Origin: Streptomyces sp. NBC_00483 | GTDB taxonomy: Bacteria > Actinomycetota > Actinomycetes > Streptomycetales > Streptomycetaceae | Length of the DNA: 64,000 bases | Assembly: GCF_036013745.1 (NCBI RefSeq) | Contig: NZ_CP107880.1 | Coordinates: 1,674,001 to 1,738,000 of the forward strand | Reading direction: 5' to 3' | Shown: positions 15,796 through 23,144 of the stretch, piece by piece | How positions within the stretch are numbered: the first letter of the stretch is position 1 | How the letters are laid out: each line of letters opens with the position of its first letter | Notes under the pieces: model-generated | Database searches by the model: none | The model's input: the letters and a program-made list of their open reading frames with translations, nothing else | Told to the model about the DNA's origin: nothing | Made by a program: the position numbers and the translations under genes

Positions 15796-17201
15796 GCGGC
15801 CACCTTCTCGGCACGCTCCGCGGTGATCCCCTTCGTAGAAGCGATCACGGTCTTCAGCTTCTTGGAGAGGGCCTCATAAAACATGCTGAGCGGAAACTCG
15901 TCGGGAAGCACCTCGTCCACGAGTTTGCGCGGCGGCAGGGACGTGTCCAGGGCGTCGGGACCCTTCGCCCAGGTGGATCCCGGGTGCGGGGACAGATACG
16001 TGGACACCAGGTCGTACGCGGCGAACCAGTGCACCAGCTTCGGGCGGTCGATGCCGTCGCGGTACAGCTTCTCGATCTCGCCGCACAGCTGGTTGGTCAC
16101 CTCGGGGGCGCGTTGCCAGTCGATGTGCAGCTTGTTGTCCGTCCAGCGCACCACGTCGTGCTTGTGCAGGTACGCGAAGAGCAGCTGGCCGCCGAGGCCG
16201 TCGTAGTTCTTGACGCGGTCGCCGGTGACCGGGAAGCGGAACATCCGGTCGAAGAGCACGGCGTACTGCACGTCGCGCGCCTGCGGGACGCCGTCGGCCT
16301 CCAGCTTCACGGCCTCCTTGAAGGCGGTGAGGTCGCAGCGCAGCTCTTCGAGGCCGTACATCCAGAACGGCTGGCGCTGCTTGATCATGAACGGGTCGAA
16401 GGGCAGGTCGCCGTGGCTGTGCGTGCGGTCGTGGACCATGTCCCACAGCACGAACGCCTGCTGGCAGCGGTCCTGGTCGGCGACCATCGCCTCGATGTCC
16501 GCGGGCAGTTCGACGCCGAGGATGTCGACGGCGGCCTCGGTGACGCGGCGGAAGCGGGCCGCCTCGCGGTCGCAGAAGATGCCGCCCCAGGAGAAGCGCT
16601 CGGGCGCCTCGCGCACGGCGATCGTCTCCGGGAAGAGCACCGCCGAGTTCGTGTCGTACCCGGAGGTGAAGTCCTCGAAGGTGATGCCGCAGAACAGCGG
16701 GTTGTCGTAACGGGTCGCCTCCAGCTCGGCGAGCCATTCCGGCCAGACCATGCGCAGCACGACGGCTTCCAGGTTGCGGTCCGGGTTCCCGTTCTGCGTG
16801 TACATCGGGAAGACCACCAGGTGCTGGAGGCCGTCCCGGCGCTGCGCGGCGGGCTGGAAGGCGAGCAGCGAGTCCAGGAAGTCCGGGACCTCGAAGCCGC
16901 CCTCCGCCCAGCGGCGCAGGTCGCGCACGAGCGCCTCGTGGTACGCCGCGTCGTGCGGCAGCAGCGGGGCGAGCTCCTCGACCGCGGCCATGACACGGCC
17001 CACGATCCGCTCGGCGTCGGCCTTCGCCGGGGCGCCTTCGGCCTCGAAGTCGATCGACCCGTCCTTGCTCTGCAGGGGCCTGAACTCCTCCACGGCGTCC
17101 TTGAGCAACGGCCAGGCCGGGTGATCCACCACCCTGGGTCCGACCACCTGGACCGGAGAATCCGCCCCCTCCGCGCCAGCCTGCACAAGAATTTCCGTCA
17201 T
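15792..17201 (-). CDS. DUF6421 family protein
   Basis: A 469-residue protein of unknown function that I recognise as the actinomycete DUF6421 family. Features: an acidic alpha-rich N-terminal third (residues 1-120), then a mixed domain with motifs such as LVVFPMYTQNGNPDRNLEAV, WGGIFCDREAARF and the His-rich WDMVHDRTHSHGDLPFDPF, which has several spaced His/Asp residues that could bind a metal. There is no signal peptide or membrane segment, so it is cytoplasmic. Start ATG 17201 follows GGAGG by 7 bases. It is first in an overlapping operon with an SDR and a threonine aldolase, which suggests amino-acid or amino-alcohol chemistry. Confidence 0.85.
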   Translation of the reverse strand: MTEILVQAGAEGADSPVQVVGPRVVDHPAWPLLKDAVEEFRPLQSKDGSIDFEAEGAPAKADAERIVGRVMAAVEELAPLLPHDAAYHEALVRDLRRWAEGGFEVPDFLDSLLAFQPAAQRRDGLQHLVVFPMYTQNGNPDRNLEAVVLRMVWPEWLAELEATRYDNPLFCGITFEDFTSGYDTNSAVLFPETIAVREAPERFSWGGIFCDREAARFRRVTEAAVDILGVELPADIEAMVADQDRCQQAFVLWDMVHDRTHSHGDLPFDPFMIKQRQPFWMYGLEELRCDLTAFKEAVKLEADGVPQARDVQYAVLFDRMFRFPVTGDRVKNYDGLGGQLLFAYLHKHDVVRWTDNKLHIDWQRAPEVTNQLCGEIEKLYRDGIDRPKLVHWFAAYDLVSTYLSPHPGSTWAKGPDALDTSLPPRKLVDEVLPDEFPLSMFYEALSKKLKTVIASTKGITAERAEKVAA

Positions 17202-17220
17202 GTCCCAACCTCCACGGGAG

Positions 17221-17255
17221 AACCTCGCGTAAGAACACCGTATGCACGCGAGGTT
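17221..17255. promoter_or_regulatory. Promoter and inverted repeat of the DUF6421 operon
   Basis: AACCTCGCGT (17221-17230) and its exact complement ACGCGAGGTT (17246-17255) flank a candidate minus-strand -10 TACGGT (17242-17237); TTGTGG lies about 18 bases upstream as -35. The arrangement looks like a repressor site straddling the promoter. Confidence 0.6.
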
Positions 17256-17282
17256 CCCGACCACAAGGGGGGTCTCGGGAAA

Positions 17283-18305
17283 TTATCCTGCGTTACCCCC
17301 TTGATCACCGCTGTTTTTCCTGTGACGGGCGGTAACCGCAATCACCTCTGCCGCACCGGCCAAGGCCTGCCGGGAGTCCTCGAGGAGTTCGGGGAACCCG
17401 AAGAAGCCGTGGAACATCTGCGGGAAATGGCTCTCCGTGACCGCGACGCCCGCGTCCCGCAGCGCCTTGCCGTACGCCCGGCCCTCGTCGCACAGCGGGT
17501 CGCAGCCGGCGGTGACGATGTGCGCGGCGGGCAGCCCGGCGAGGTCCTGCGCGAGGAGCGGCGATACGCGGGGGTGGGCGGGGTCCCCGTCCGCGCCCAG
17601 GTACTGCTCGCGGAACCAGCCGCAGTGGGCGGCGGTGAGGAAGTAGCCCTCGGCGTTGACGTCGAAGGAACCGGACTTCTGGCGGGCGTCGGTGGCCGGG
17701 TAGACGAGGACCTGGCGTGCGATGTCGGGGCCGCCCTCGTCGCGCGCGATCTGCGCGACGACCGCGGCGAGATTTCCGCCCGCACTGTCGCCCGCCACGG
17801 TCAACGCCCCTGGATCCGCCCCCAGTTCGGGCGCGTGGTCGGCGACCCAGCAGACGGCGGCGTACGCGTCCTCGACGGCGGCAGGGAACGGGGCCTCGGG
17901 CGCGAGCCGGTAGTCGACCGATACGACGACGGCGCCCGCGTCCCTGCACAGGGCGCGGGCGGTGTGGTCGTGGCTGTCGAGGTCGCAGATGACCCAGCCG
18001 CCGCCGTGGAAGAAGACGACGACGGGGCGGGGTTCCGGCGCCGCGTCCGGCTCCGGCTCCGCGTCCGGTTCCGGCAGATACACGCGCACGGGGATCGCGG
18101 GCGCACCCGGCGGCCCGGGTATCTCCCGGTCCTCGACGGCCCCCACCACGGGCGCGGGGAACGGCGACTCGGGTGCGGCGGCGAGGATCCTGCGGGCCTC
18201 GACGGCATCGGTGACGGCGCCCCCGAGGTCGGGGAACGCGGCGGCGATGGCATCGACGAGGGGCCGGGCCTCTGGGGCGAGGCGGTCGACCGGGTCGGGG
18301 GTCAT
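17283..18305 (-). CDS. Alpha/beta hydrolase (hormone-sensitive lipase family esterase)
   Basis: A 340-residue HSL/GDXG-type carboxylesterase. The oxyanion-hole motif HGGGW is at 100-104, the nucleophile elbow GDSAGG has S174, the acid is in GCDPLCDEG and the catalytic His in MFHGFFG. Residues 78-93 hold a Pro/Glu/Asp repeat (EPDAEPEPDAAPEP) not part of the fold. It probably hydrolyses short-chain esters in the cytoplasm. Start ATG 18305 has AGGAG seven bases upstream; the longer frame upstream is repetitive non-coding sequence. It is in the same direction as, but 132 bases from, the LLM oxidoreductase gene. Confidence 0.92.
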   Translation of the reverse strand: MTPDPVDRLAPEARPLVDAIAAAFPDLGGAVTDAVEARRILAAAPESPFPAPVVGAVEDREIPGPPGAPAIPVRVYLPEPDAEPEPDAAPEPRPVVVFFHGGGWVICDLDSHDHTARALCRDAGAVVVSVDYRLAPEAPFPAAVEDAYAAVCWVADHAPELGADPGALTVAGDSAGGNLAAVVAQIARDEGGPDIARQVLVYPATDARQKSGSFDVNAEGYFLTAAHCGWFREQYLGADGDPAHPRVSPLLAQDLAGLPAAHIVTAGCDPLCDEGRAYGKALRDAGVAVTESHFPQMFHGFFGFPELLEDSRQALAGAAEVIAVTARHRKNSGDQGGNAG

Positions 18306-18436
18306 GGGCGGCTCCTGGGTCGGTGTGACGGTCGTGACGGTGCGGGGTGGCGGCTGTGACGGTGGTGGCGGGGCGGGACGGCGGCCGTGCTGTAACGGTG
18401 CGGGGTGGCGGACGGATCCCTGCCCAGCGGCGGGCG

Positions 18437-19567
18437 TCACTCACCGACTTCCCCACGGAAGTACGGGATCACCTTCTCGCCCCACTGCCGCAGCGTCTCC
18501 ATGCACGCCTCCTGCGGCACCGTGCCCATCTGGATCAGGCACATGATCTCGTCGGCGCCCGCGTCACGGAGGCGCTCGACGTAGGCGATGGCGTCGTCGG
18601 CGGTGCCGTACGCGTGGTCGGCGTTGAAGGTGGCCGTGGCGGTGGGGCGGACGGGGATGTGGTGCTCGTGGAGCCGGGCGACCACCTGCTCGGCGGCCCT
18701 GCGCATCTCCTCCGCCTCGTCCGCCCCCTCCACGACGGCCTCGTCGGGGATGCCCGCGCCGCCGTACCAGTGCCCGATGGACTGCGCGAAGAAGCGCTGG
18801 CCGCGGATGCCGATGCTGCGGGCCGTCTCCCGGTCGTCGAGCACGATCGTCGGACAGAGCACGGAGAAGTGGTCGTTGACGACCGAGGACACGAGGCGCT
18901 CGGGGGTGCGGGCCGCGACCGCCGCGTCGTAGGCGCCGCGCATGTCGGCGATCGCCTCCGGGCCCGCGAAGCCCATCACCAGGGCGCCGACGCCGAGTTC
19001 GGCGGCCTGGCGCAGCGTCTCCGTACGACTGCACGCGAGGAACAGCGGCGGATGCGGGGCCTGTGCGGGGCGGGGCAGGATCGGGTGCGGGTCGATGTCG
19101 AGGAGCGGGCCGTGGTGCTCCAGCTCGTCCTTCTCCCACGCCTTCCCGATGATCCGCAGCGCCTCCTCGACCTCCTGCGTGGTCCGCTCCTTGTCGACCC
19201 CGCACAGCGACGTCTCCTGCGTGGTGCCGCCGCGCCCCGCGCCGAGGTCGAGCCGGCCACCGGACAACAGGTCGAGCATCGCGGCGCGTTCGGCCACGCG
19301 CGCGGGGTGGTTGAAGTTGAACGGCATGCACACCACGCCGTGCCCGACGCGGATGCGGGAGGTGCGTGCCGCGACCCAGGTCAGGAAGATCTCCGGCGCG
19401 GACATGTGGGCGTACCACTTGAGGGAGTGGTGCTCGACCGCCCAGATCCGGTCGAAGCCCATCTCCTCGGCGAACACGGCCTGTTCGACGCTGTCGCGCA
19501 GCAGTTGGTGCTCGCGTTCGACGGTGGGGTCGGCGAGCTGGGCCTCGAAGATGACGCTGAACTTCAC
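18437..19567 (-). CDS. LLM class flavin-dependent oxidoreductase
   Basis: A 376-residue luciferase-like monooxygenase (TIM barrel, uses reduced FMN or F420). Family marks: the KFSVIFEAQ first strand, FDRIWAVEHHSLKWYAHMSAPEIFLTWVAARTSRI region, GHGVVCMPFNFNHPARVAERAAMLDLLSGGRLDLGAGRG and the C-terminal GADEIMCLIQMG strand. Start is GTG (19567-19565) behind GGGAGG; the upstream frame is a short repeat. The substrate is unknown. An ATATGAC direct repeat lies further upstream. Confidence 0.92.
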   Translation of the reverse strand: MKFSVIFEAQLADPTVEREHQLLRDSVEQAVFAEEMGFDRIWAVEHHSLKWYAHMSAPEIFLTWVAARTSRIRVGHGVVCMPFNFNHPARVAERAAMLDLLSGGRLDLGAGRGGTTQETSLCGVDKERTTQEVEEALRIIGKAWEKDELEHHGPLLDIDPHPILPRPAQAPHPPLFLACSRTETLRQAAELGVGALVMGFAGPEAIADMRGAYDAAVAARTPERLVSSVVNDHFSVLCPTIVLDDRETARSIGIRGQRFFAQSIGHWYGGAGIPDEAVVEGADEAEEMRRAAEQVVARLHEHHIPVRPTATATFNADHAYGTADDAIAYVERLRDAGADEIMCLIQMGTVPQEACMETLRQWGEKVIPYFRGEVGE

Positions 19568-19608
19568 GGTGCCTCCCGAGCGGTCGGTGCTGTCGATGCC
19601 GTGGATGC

Positions 19609-19658
19609 GGCGTGCTCCATGCACTCCATGTGCTCCATATGACTAATAGCTATATGAC
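19609..19658. repeat. Short tandem repeat and ATATGAC direct repeats upstream of LLM gene
   Basis: Three imperfect copies of a 9-base unit (CATGGAGTG-like on the minus strand) lie between about 19609 and 19640, followed by two ATATGAC direct repeats (19637-19643 and 19652-19658) flanking TAATAGCT. The AT-rich element could be a promoter with an activator or repressor site. Confidence 0.5.
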
Positions 19659-19754
19659 GGCCCGTCAGAGAAAGGAAGGGGCACGACGCTCCGCACGGGC
19701 GGTGCTGGCACGCTCTACGCTTCCCCGGTAACCCCCTAGCCCCAGGAGCCACCC

Positions 19755-20282
19755 GTGTTCGACCCCGCGCCCGCGCCTTCGTACCCGTACGAGGAGATCC
19801 CCGAGCCGCACCCGCTGCTCGCGCCCGTCCTCGGCCTCCTCGGCAGCTGGCACGGCCGGGGGCGGGGCGAATACCCCACCCTGGACGGCGACTTCACGTA
19901 CGCGCAGGAGGTCACGTTCAGCCACGACGGCAGGCCGTTTCTGCGGTACGAGGCGCGGGCCTGGCTGATCGACGCCGATGACGCGCCCGTGCGGCCCGCG
20001 GCGCGGGAGAGCGGCTGGTGGCGGATTCAGCCCGAGGGGCGCGTCGAGGCGCTGATCACGCAACCCACCGGGATCGCGGAGATCATGGTCGGCACCGCCG
20101 CCGACGGCACGGTCGAGCTCGCCACGCACACCGTGGGCCTCACCCCGACCGCCAAGCACGTCGACGCGACGGGGCGCCGCTACGCGCTCACCGACGACGA
20201 CACCCTCACGTTCACCCACGACCTCGCGGCCGTCGGCCAACCCCTCCAGCACCATCTTTCGGCCCAGCTGCGCCGGAAGTAG
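19755..20282 (+). CDS. FABP family protein (DUF1794, nitrobindin-like)
   Basis: A 175-residue ten-stranded beta-barrel of the nitrobindin/THAP4-like FABP family. The signature [13 protein letters not shown] sits at residues 31-43, followed by alternating strands and the [21 protein letters not shown] segment. Nitrobindins bind ferric heme and react with nitric oxide and peroxynitrite; the His in AKHVDATG and the terminal [11 protein letters not shown] are candidate axial or pocket residues. Start is GTG with CCAGGAGCC upstream. It is divergent from the LLM oxidoreductase and 40 bases from the following PadR gene. Confidence 0.9.
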   Translation: MFDPAPAPSYPYEEIPEPHPLLAPVLGLLGSWHGRGRGEYPTLDGDFTYAQEVTFSHDGRPFLRYEARAWLIDADDAPVRPAARESGWWRIQPEGRVEALITQPTGIAEIMVGTAADGTVELATHTVGLTPTAKHVDATGRRYALTDDDTLTFTHDLAAVGQPLQHHLSAQLRRK

Positions 20283-20322
20283 CTCTTGCGCCCGTGACCT
20301 CCGCTGACTTCAATGCGGAGCC

Positions 20323-20925
20323 ATGCCGACCTCTCCGCTGCCACCGACCGCCTGGGCCGTGCTCGGACTGCTGTCCTTCCCGCCCGGCGAGCGGACCGGG
20401 TACGAGCTGAAGAAGTGGGCGGACGCGTCGCTGCGCTTCTTCTACGGCTCCCCCGCCTTCAGCCAGATCTACGCCGAGCTGCGCAGGCTGGAGCGGCTCG
20501 GCTACGCCACGTCCAGGCGCTCGGGCCCGGAGGAGCCGCGCACCAAGCGCACGTACGCCATCACGCGCGCGGGCAGGGACGCGCTCGCCGCGTGGGCGGC
20601 CGACGACCGGGACCCGGCCGCCGTGTCGCTGCGGCACCCGGTGCTGCTGCGCGTATGGCTGGGGCATCTCGCCGCCCCGGGACGGCTGCGCACGCTCGTC
20701 GAGGAGCATGTGGCGCGCGTCGAGGGCGAGTTGAAGGAGGTGCGGGACGCGGCCGCGCGGGCGGAGGGCGTGGAGGCGTGGGCGCACCCGCAGATCGCGC
20801 TGCGCTGGAGCGAGCGGCACCTCGCGGCCGAAGTCGAGCTCGCCCAAGGCATGTTGGCGGACCTGGACGCGCTGCCCGCCGCCCCCGAAGTCAACGCCGC
20901 CGGAGACGCGCCCACCACCGGGTGA
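20323..20925 (+). CDS. PadR family transcriptional regulator
   Basis: A 200-residue regulator. The N-terminal winged helix spans about residues 10-85: AWAVLGLLSFPPGERTGYELKKW, then QIYAELRRLERLGYATSRR (recognition helix and turn into the wing) and TYAITRAGRDALAAW. The C-terminal Vir-like helical arm (about 105-190) makes the dimer. PadR members usually repress detoxification or envelope-stress genes and respond to phenolics or antibiotics. Its target is unclear; no obvious transporter is adjacent. Confidence 0.9.
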   Translation: MPTSPLPPTAWAVLGLLSFPPGERTGYELKKWADASLRFFYGSPAFSQIYAELRRLERLGYATSRRSGPEEPRTKRTYAITRAGRDALAAWAADDRDPAAVSLRHPVLLRVWLGHLAAPGRLRTLVEEHVARVEGELKEVRDAAARAEGVEAWAHPQIALRWSERHLAAEVELAQGMLADLDALPAAPEVNAAGDAPTTG

Positions 20926-21003
20926 GCGGACTCGCGCGGAGAGTGACCTGCCCGGTAGGACGGTCGGCACCCCCTGCCCGTACCGTCCGGAGGCGCATCC
21001 GCC

Positions 21004-21129
21004 GTGAGTACCCGTGCCATCCTCGTCGCCGCCGTGATCACTGGACTGATCCTCGGTGTGGTGGGCACCAGAACCCACGACTCCGGTCCTTCTCGCAGGC
21101 ACGGTTCCCTGACGCAGACGGCCCGTTAG
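21004..21129 (+). CDS. Small hypothetical membrane-anchored protein
   Basis: A 41-residue open frame beginning at GTG, with GGAGG about 11 bases upstream. Residues 5-21 (AILVAAVITGLILGVVG) form one hydrophobic segment and the remainder is short, basic and polar. It is not recognised. It ends 63 bases before the GDPD gene and could be cotranscribed with it. Confidence 0.4.
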   Translation: MSTRAILVAAVITGLILGVVGTRTHDSGPSRRHGSLTQTAR

Positions 21130-21191
21130 TGTACGAGTCTGTCGCGTCCGCGCGGCAGCACAGAGCCGCAGTCGACGGAGGCGAGACGACC

Positions 21192-21875
21192 TTGAACTTC
21201 CTCACCATCGGGCATCGCGGAGCCATGGGTCTCGAACCCGAGAACACCCTGAGGTCCTTCGTCGCCGCCGAGCGCGGGGGACTCGACATAATCGAACTCG
21301 ACCTGCACCTGAGCAAGGACGGCGCGCTCGTCGTCATGCACGACGCCGACGTCGACCGGACCACGGACGGCCACGGGCCGATCGCCGAGAAGACCCTCGC
21401 CGAGATCCGCGGCCTCGACGCCGGGCGCGGCGAGCGCGTGCCGGTCTTCGAGGAGGTGCTCGACGCGGTCGGTACCCCGTTGCAGGCGGAGATCAAGGAC
21501 ACGGCGGCGGCGCGGGCGCTCGCCGATGTGATGCTGCGCCGCGATCTGGTGCACCGGGTCGAGGTGATCTCGTTCCACGACGAGGCGATCGCCGAGATCG
21601 CCCGGCTCGTGCCGGGCGTGCGCACGGCGCTCGTCGCCAGCCGCTACGGCACCGGAGTCGTCGAGCGGGCCGTCACGGCGGGGGCCACGACGCTGGTGCT
21701 CAACATCCGGCGGCTCACGCAGGAGATCGTCGAGCACGCCCGCAAGGCCGACCTGCGGATCATCGGCTGGGTCGTGAACACCCAGGACGATCTGCGGCTC
21801 GTGCGGGCGCTCGGCCTCGACGGCGCGACCACGGACTATCCGGAGATCAAGCGCACGGGCCGCTTTACCGCGTGA
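21192..21875 (+). CDS. Glycerophosphodiester phosphodiesterase
   Basis: A 227-residue GDPD (TIM barrel, Ca2+/Mg2+-dependent) that releases sn-glycerol-3-phosphate from glycerophosphodiesters. Catalytic motif HRGAMGLEPENT (8-19) gives H8 and E17; metal ligands E35 and D37 are in IIELDLHLSKDG, and the second catalytic His is H50 in VVMHDADVDRTTDG. No signal peptide is present, so it is cytosolic. Start is TTG 21192 behind GGAGG; the frame stays open upstream and GTG 21129 is an alternative adding 21 residues. Confidence 0.92.
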   Translation: MNFLTIGHRGAMGLEPENTLRSFVAAERGGLDIIELDLHLSKDGALVVMHDADVDRTTDGHGPIAEKTLAEIRGLDAGRGERVPVFEEVLDAVGTPLQAEIKDTAAARALADVMLRRDLVHRVEVISFHDEAIAEIARLVPGVRTALVASRYGTGVVERAVTAGATTLVLNIRRLTQEIVEHARKADLRIIGWVVNTQDDLRLVRALGLDGATTDYPEIKRTGRFTA

Positions 21876-21884
21876 CCTTTGCGC

Positions 21885-22418
21885 CTACGCGAGCGGCTTG
21901 ACGAGCAGTTCGAACTTGAGGTCGTCGCGCTGCGGGATACCGAAGCGCTCGTCGCCGTACGGGAAGGGGCTGAACCGTCCCGTACGGCGGTAGCCGCGGC
22001 GCTCGTACCAGGCGATGAGCTCCTCGCGGGCGTCGATCACCGTCATGTGCATCTCGCTGACGCCCCACGTCTCGGCCGCCCTGCGCTCGGCCTCCGTGAT
22101 GATCGTCTTGCCGAGGCCCGCGCCCTGCTGGGCGGGGCTGACCGCGAACATGCCGAAGTAGGCGTGCTCCCCGCGGTGCTCCAGCTGGCAGCAGGCGACG
22201 ACCGCGCCGTCCCGCTCCACCGTGAGCAGCCGGCTGTCGGGGTCCTCGATGACATCGAGGACGCCCTGCGGGTCGGTCCGCTGCCCCTCAAGGATGTCCG
22301 CCTCCGTGGTCCACCCGGTCCGGCTGGAGTCGCCTCGGTAGGCCGACTCGATGAGGGCGACGAGCACGTCGACGTCCTCGGGCCGGGCGTCACGGAAGAC
22401 GAGGTCGACGGTGGTCAT
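21885..22418 (-). CDS. GNAT family N-acetyltransferase
   Basis: A 177-residue acetyl-CoA-dependent acetyltransferase. Motif A is FGMFAVSPAQQGAGLGKTII, with the Q/RxxGxG/A pyrophosphate loop QQGAGLG, and motif B is YERRGYRRTGRF. The acceptor is unknown (amine, aminoglycoside or protein N-terminus are all possible). It is convergent with the GDPD gene with only 9 bases between, and 93 bases from the VOC gene. Confidence 0.9.
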   Translation of the reverse strand: MTTVDLVFRDARPEDVDVLVALIESAYRGDSSRTGWTTEADILEGQRTDPQGVLDVIEDPDSRLLTVERDGAVVACCQLEHRGEHAYFGMFAVSPAQQGAGLGKTIITEAERRAAETWGVSEMHMTVIDAREELIAWYERRGYRRTGRFSPFPYGDERFGIPQRDDLKFELLVKPLA

Positions 22419-22448
22419 GAGAGGGCCTCCAGGTTGAGGGACGGCGAG

Positions 22449-22476
22449 TGTGCGGGCGCCGCATGTGCGGGCGCCG
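22449..22476. repeat. Two-copy direct repeat in GNAT/VOC spacer
   Basis: TGTGCGGGCGCCG occurs twice (22449-22461 and 22464-22476) with a 15-base period. It lies in the short divergent promoter region between the GNAT and VOC genes. Confidence 0.6.
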
Positions 22477-22511
22477 TCGAGGTTAACGCGAGCGGACTAC
22501 GCTGCGTCGGC

Positions 22512-22904
22512 ATGGTTCATGTACTGAGCAGCAGGGTTCTGATCCGGCCGACCGATCCCGAGCGGTCGCGGGCGTTCTACGGGGAGGCGCTGGGCCTCGC
22601 GGTGTACCGGGAGTTCGGCACCGGGCCCGAGCGGGGCACCGTGTATTTCCTGGGCGGCGGATTCCTGGAGGTGGCGGGCCGCTCCGCGGAGCCTCCGGTG
22701 CCGAGCCTCAAGCTGTGGATGCAGGTGGCCGACGTGCACGCGGCGCACGAGGAGCTGGCCGGGCAGGGCGTCACGGTGGTCCGGGAGCCGGTCAAGGAGC
22801 CGTGGGGCCTCATCGAAATGTGGATCACGGATCCGGACGGCCACGAGATCGTCCTCGTCGAGGTGCCGCAGGAGCACCCGATCCGGTACCGGCCGGGGAT
22901 CTGA
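22512..22904 (+). CDS. VOC (glyoxalase/bleomycin resistance) family protein
   Basis: A 130-residue vicinal-oxygen-chelate protein with two beta-alpha-beta-beta-beta modules: VLIRPTDPERSRAFYGEALGL (first) and MQVADVHAAHEELAGQG (second), ending in WITDPDGHEIVLVEVP, where the Glu/His near DPDGHEI are the usual metal or substrate residues. Function could be drug binding, isomerisation or dioxygenase-like; nothing nearby decides. Start ATG 22512 gives the standard length. Confidence 0.9.
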   Translation: MVHVLSSRVLIRPTDPERSRAFYGEALGLAVYREFGTGPERGTVYFLGGGFLEVAGRSAEPPVPSLKLWMQVADVHAAHEELAGQGVTVVREPVKEPWGLIEMWITDPDGHEIVLVEVPQEHPIRYRPGI

Positions 22905-23061
22905 GCCGCCCTGGACGCCCTCCCCTCGCCCGAACGGCCTAGGCCGCCGAGCCCCGCGCAAGGGGTCGTTCGGGGGCGGTGGGGCGCGGGTCGGGTGTCT
23001 CGTACGGTTCCCGCGAACGCGTGCGGTGAACCGGTCGGGGGCAGAGGATGGCGTGAGTTCG

Positions 23062-23082
23062 GGATTCGGGTGTGCCGAATCC
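23062..23082. promoter_or_regulatory. Inverted repeat upstream of the NADH dehydrogenase gene
   Basis: GGATTCGG (23062-23069) and CCGAATCC (23075-23082) form an 8-bp inverted repeat with a 5-base spacer, about 65 bases before the ATG of the NDH-2 gene. It does not match the Rex consensus I know. Confidence 0.5.
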
Positions 23083-23144
23083 GGATACGCAGGGATCGAC
23101 GACGCCCACCGGTCCTACGCAGCCCACCCCAGGAGAGATCCGAC

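Noticed and set aside
15984..18359. 791-residue plus-strand open frame
   Set aside because: Runs antisense to DUF6421 and the esterase, both with strong motifs; it is a high-GC shadow.
22928..22945. GGCCTAGGCC palindrome after the VOC gene
   Set aside because: Only 10 bases with no flanking pairing or T-run; common by chance in this base composition.
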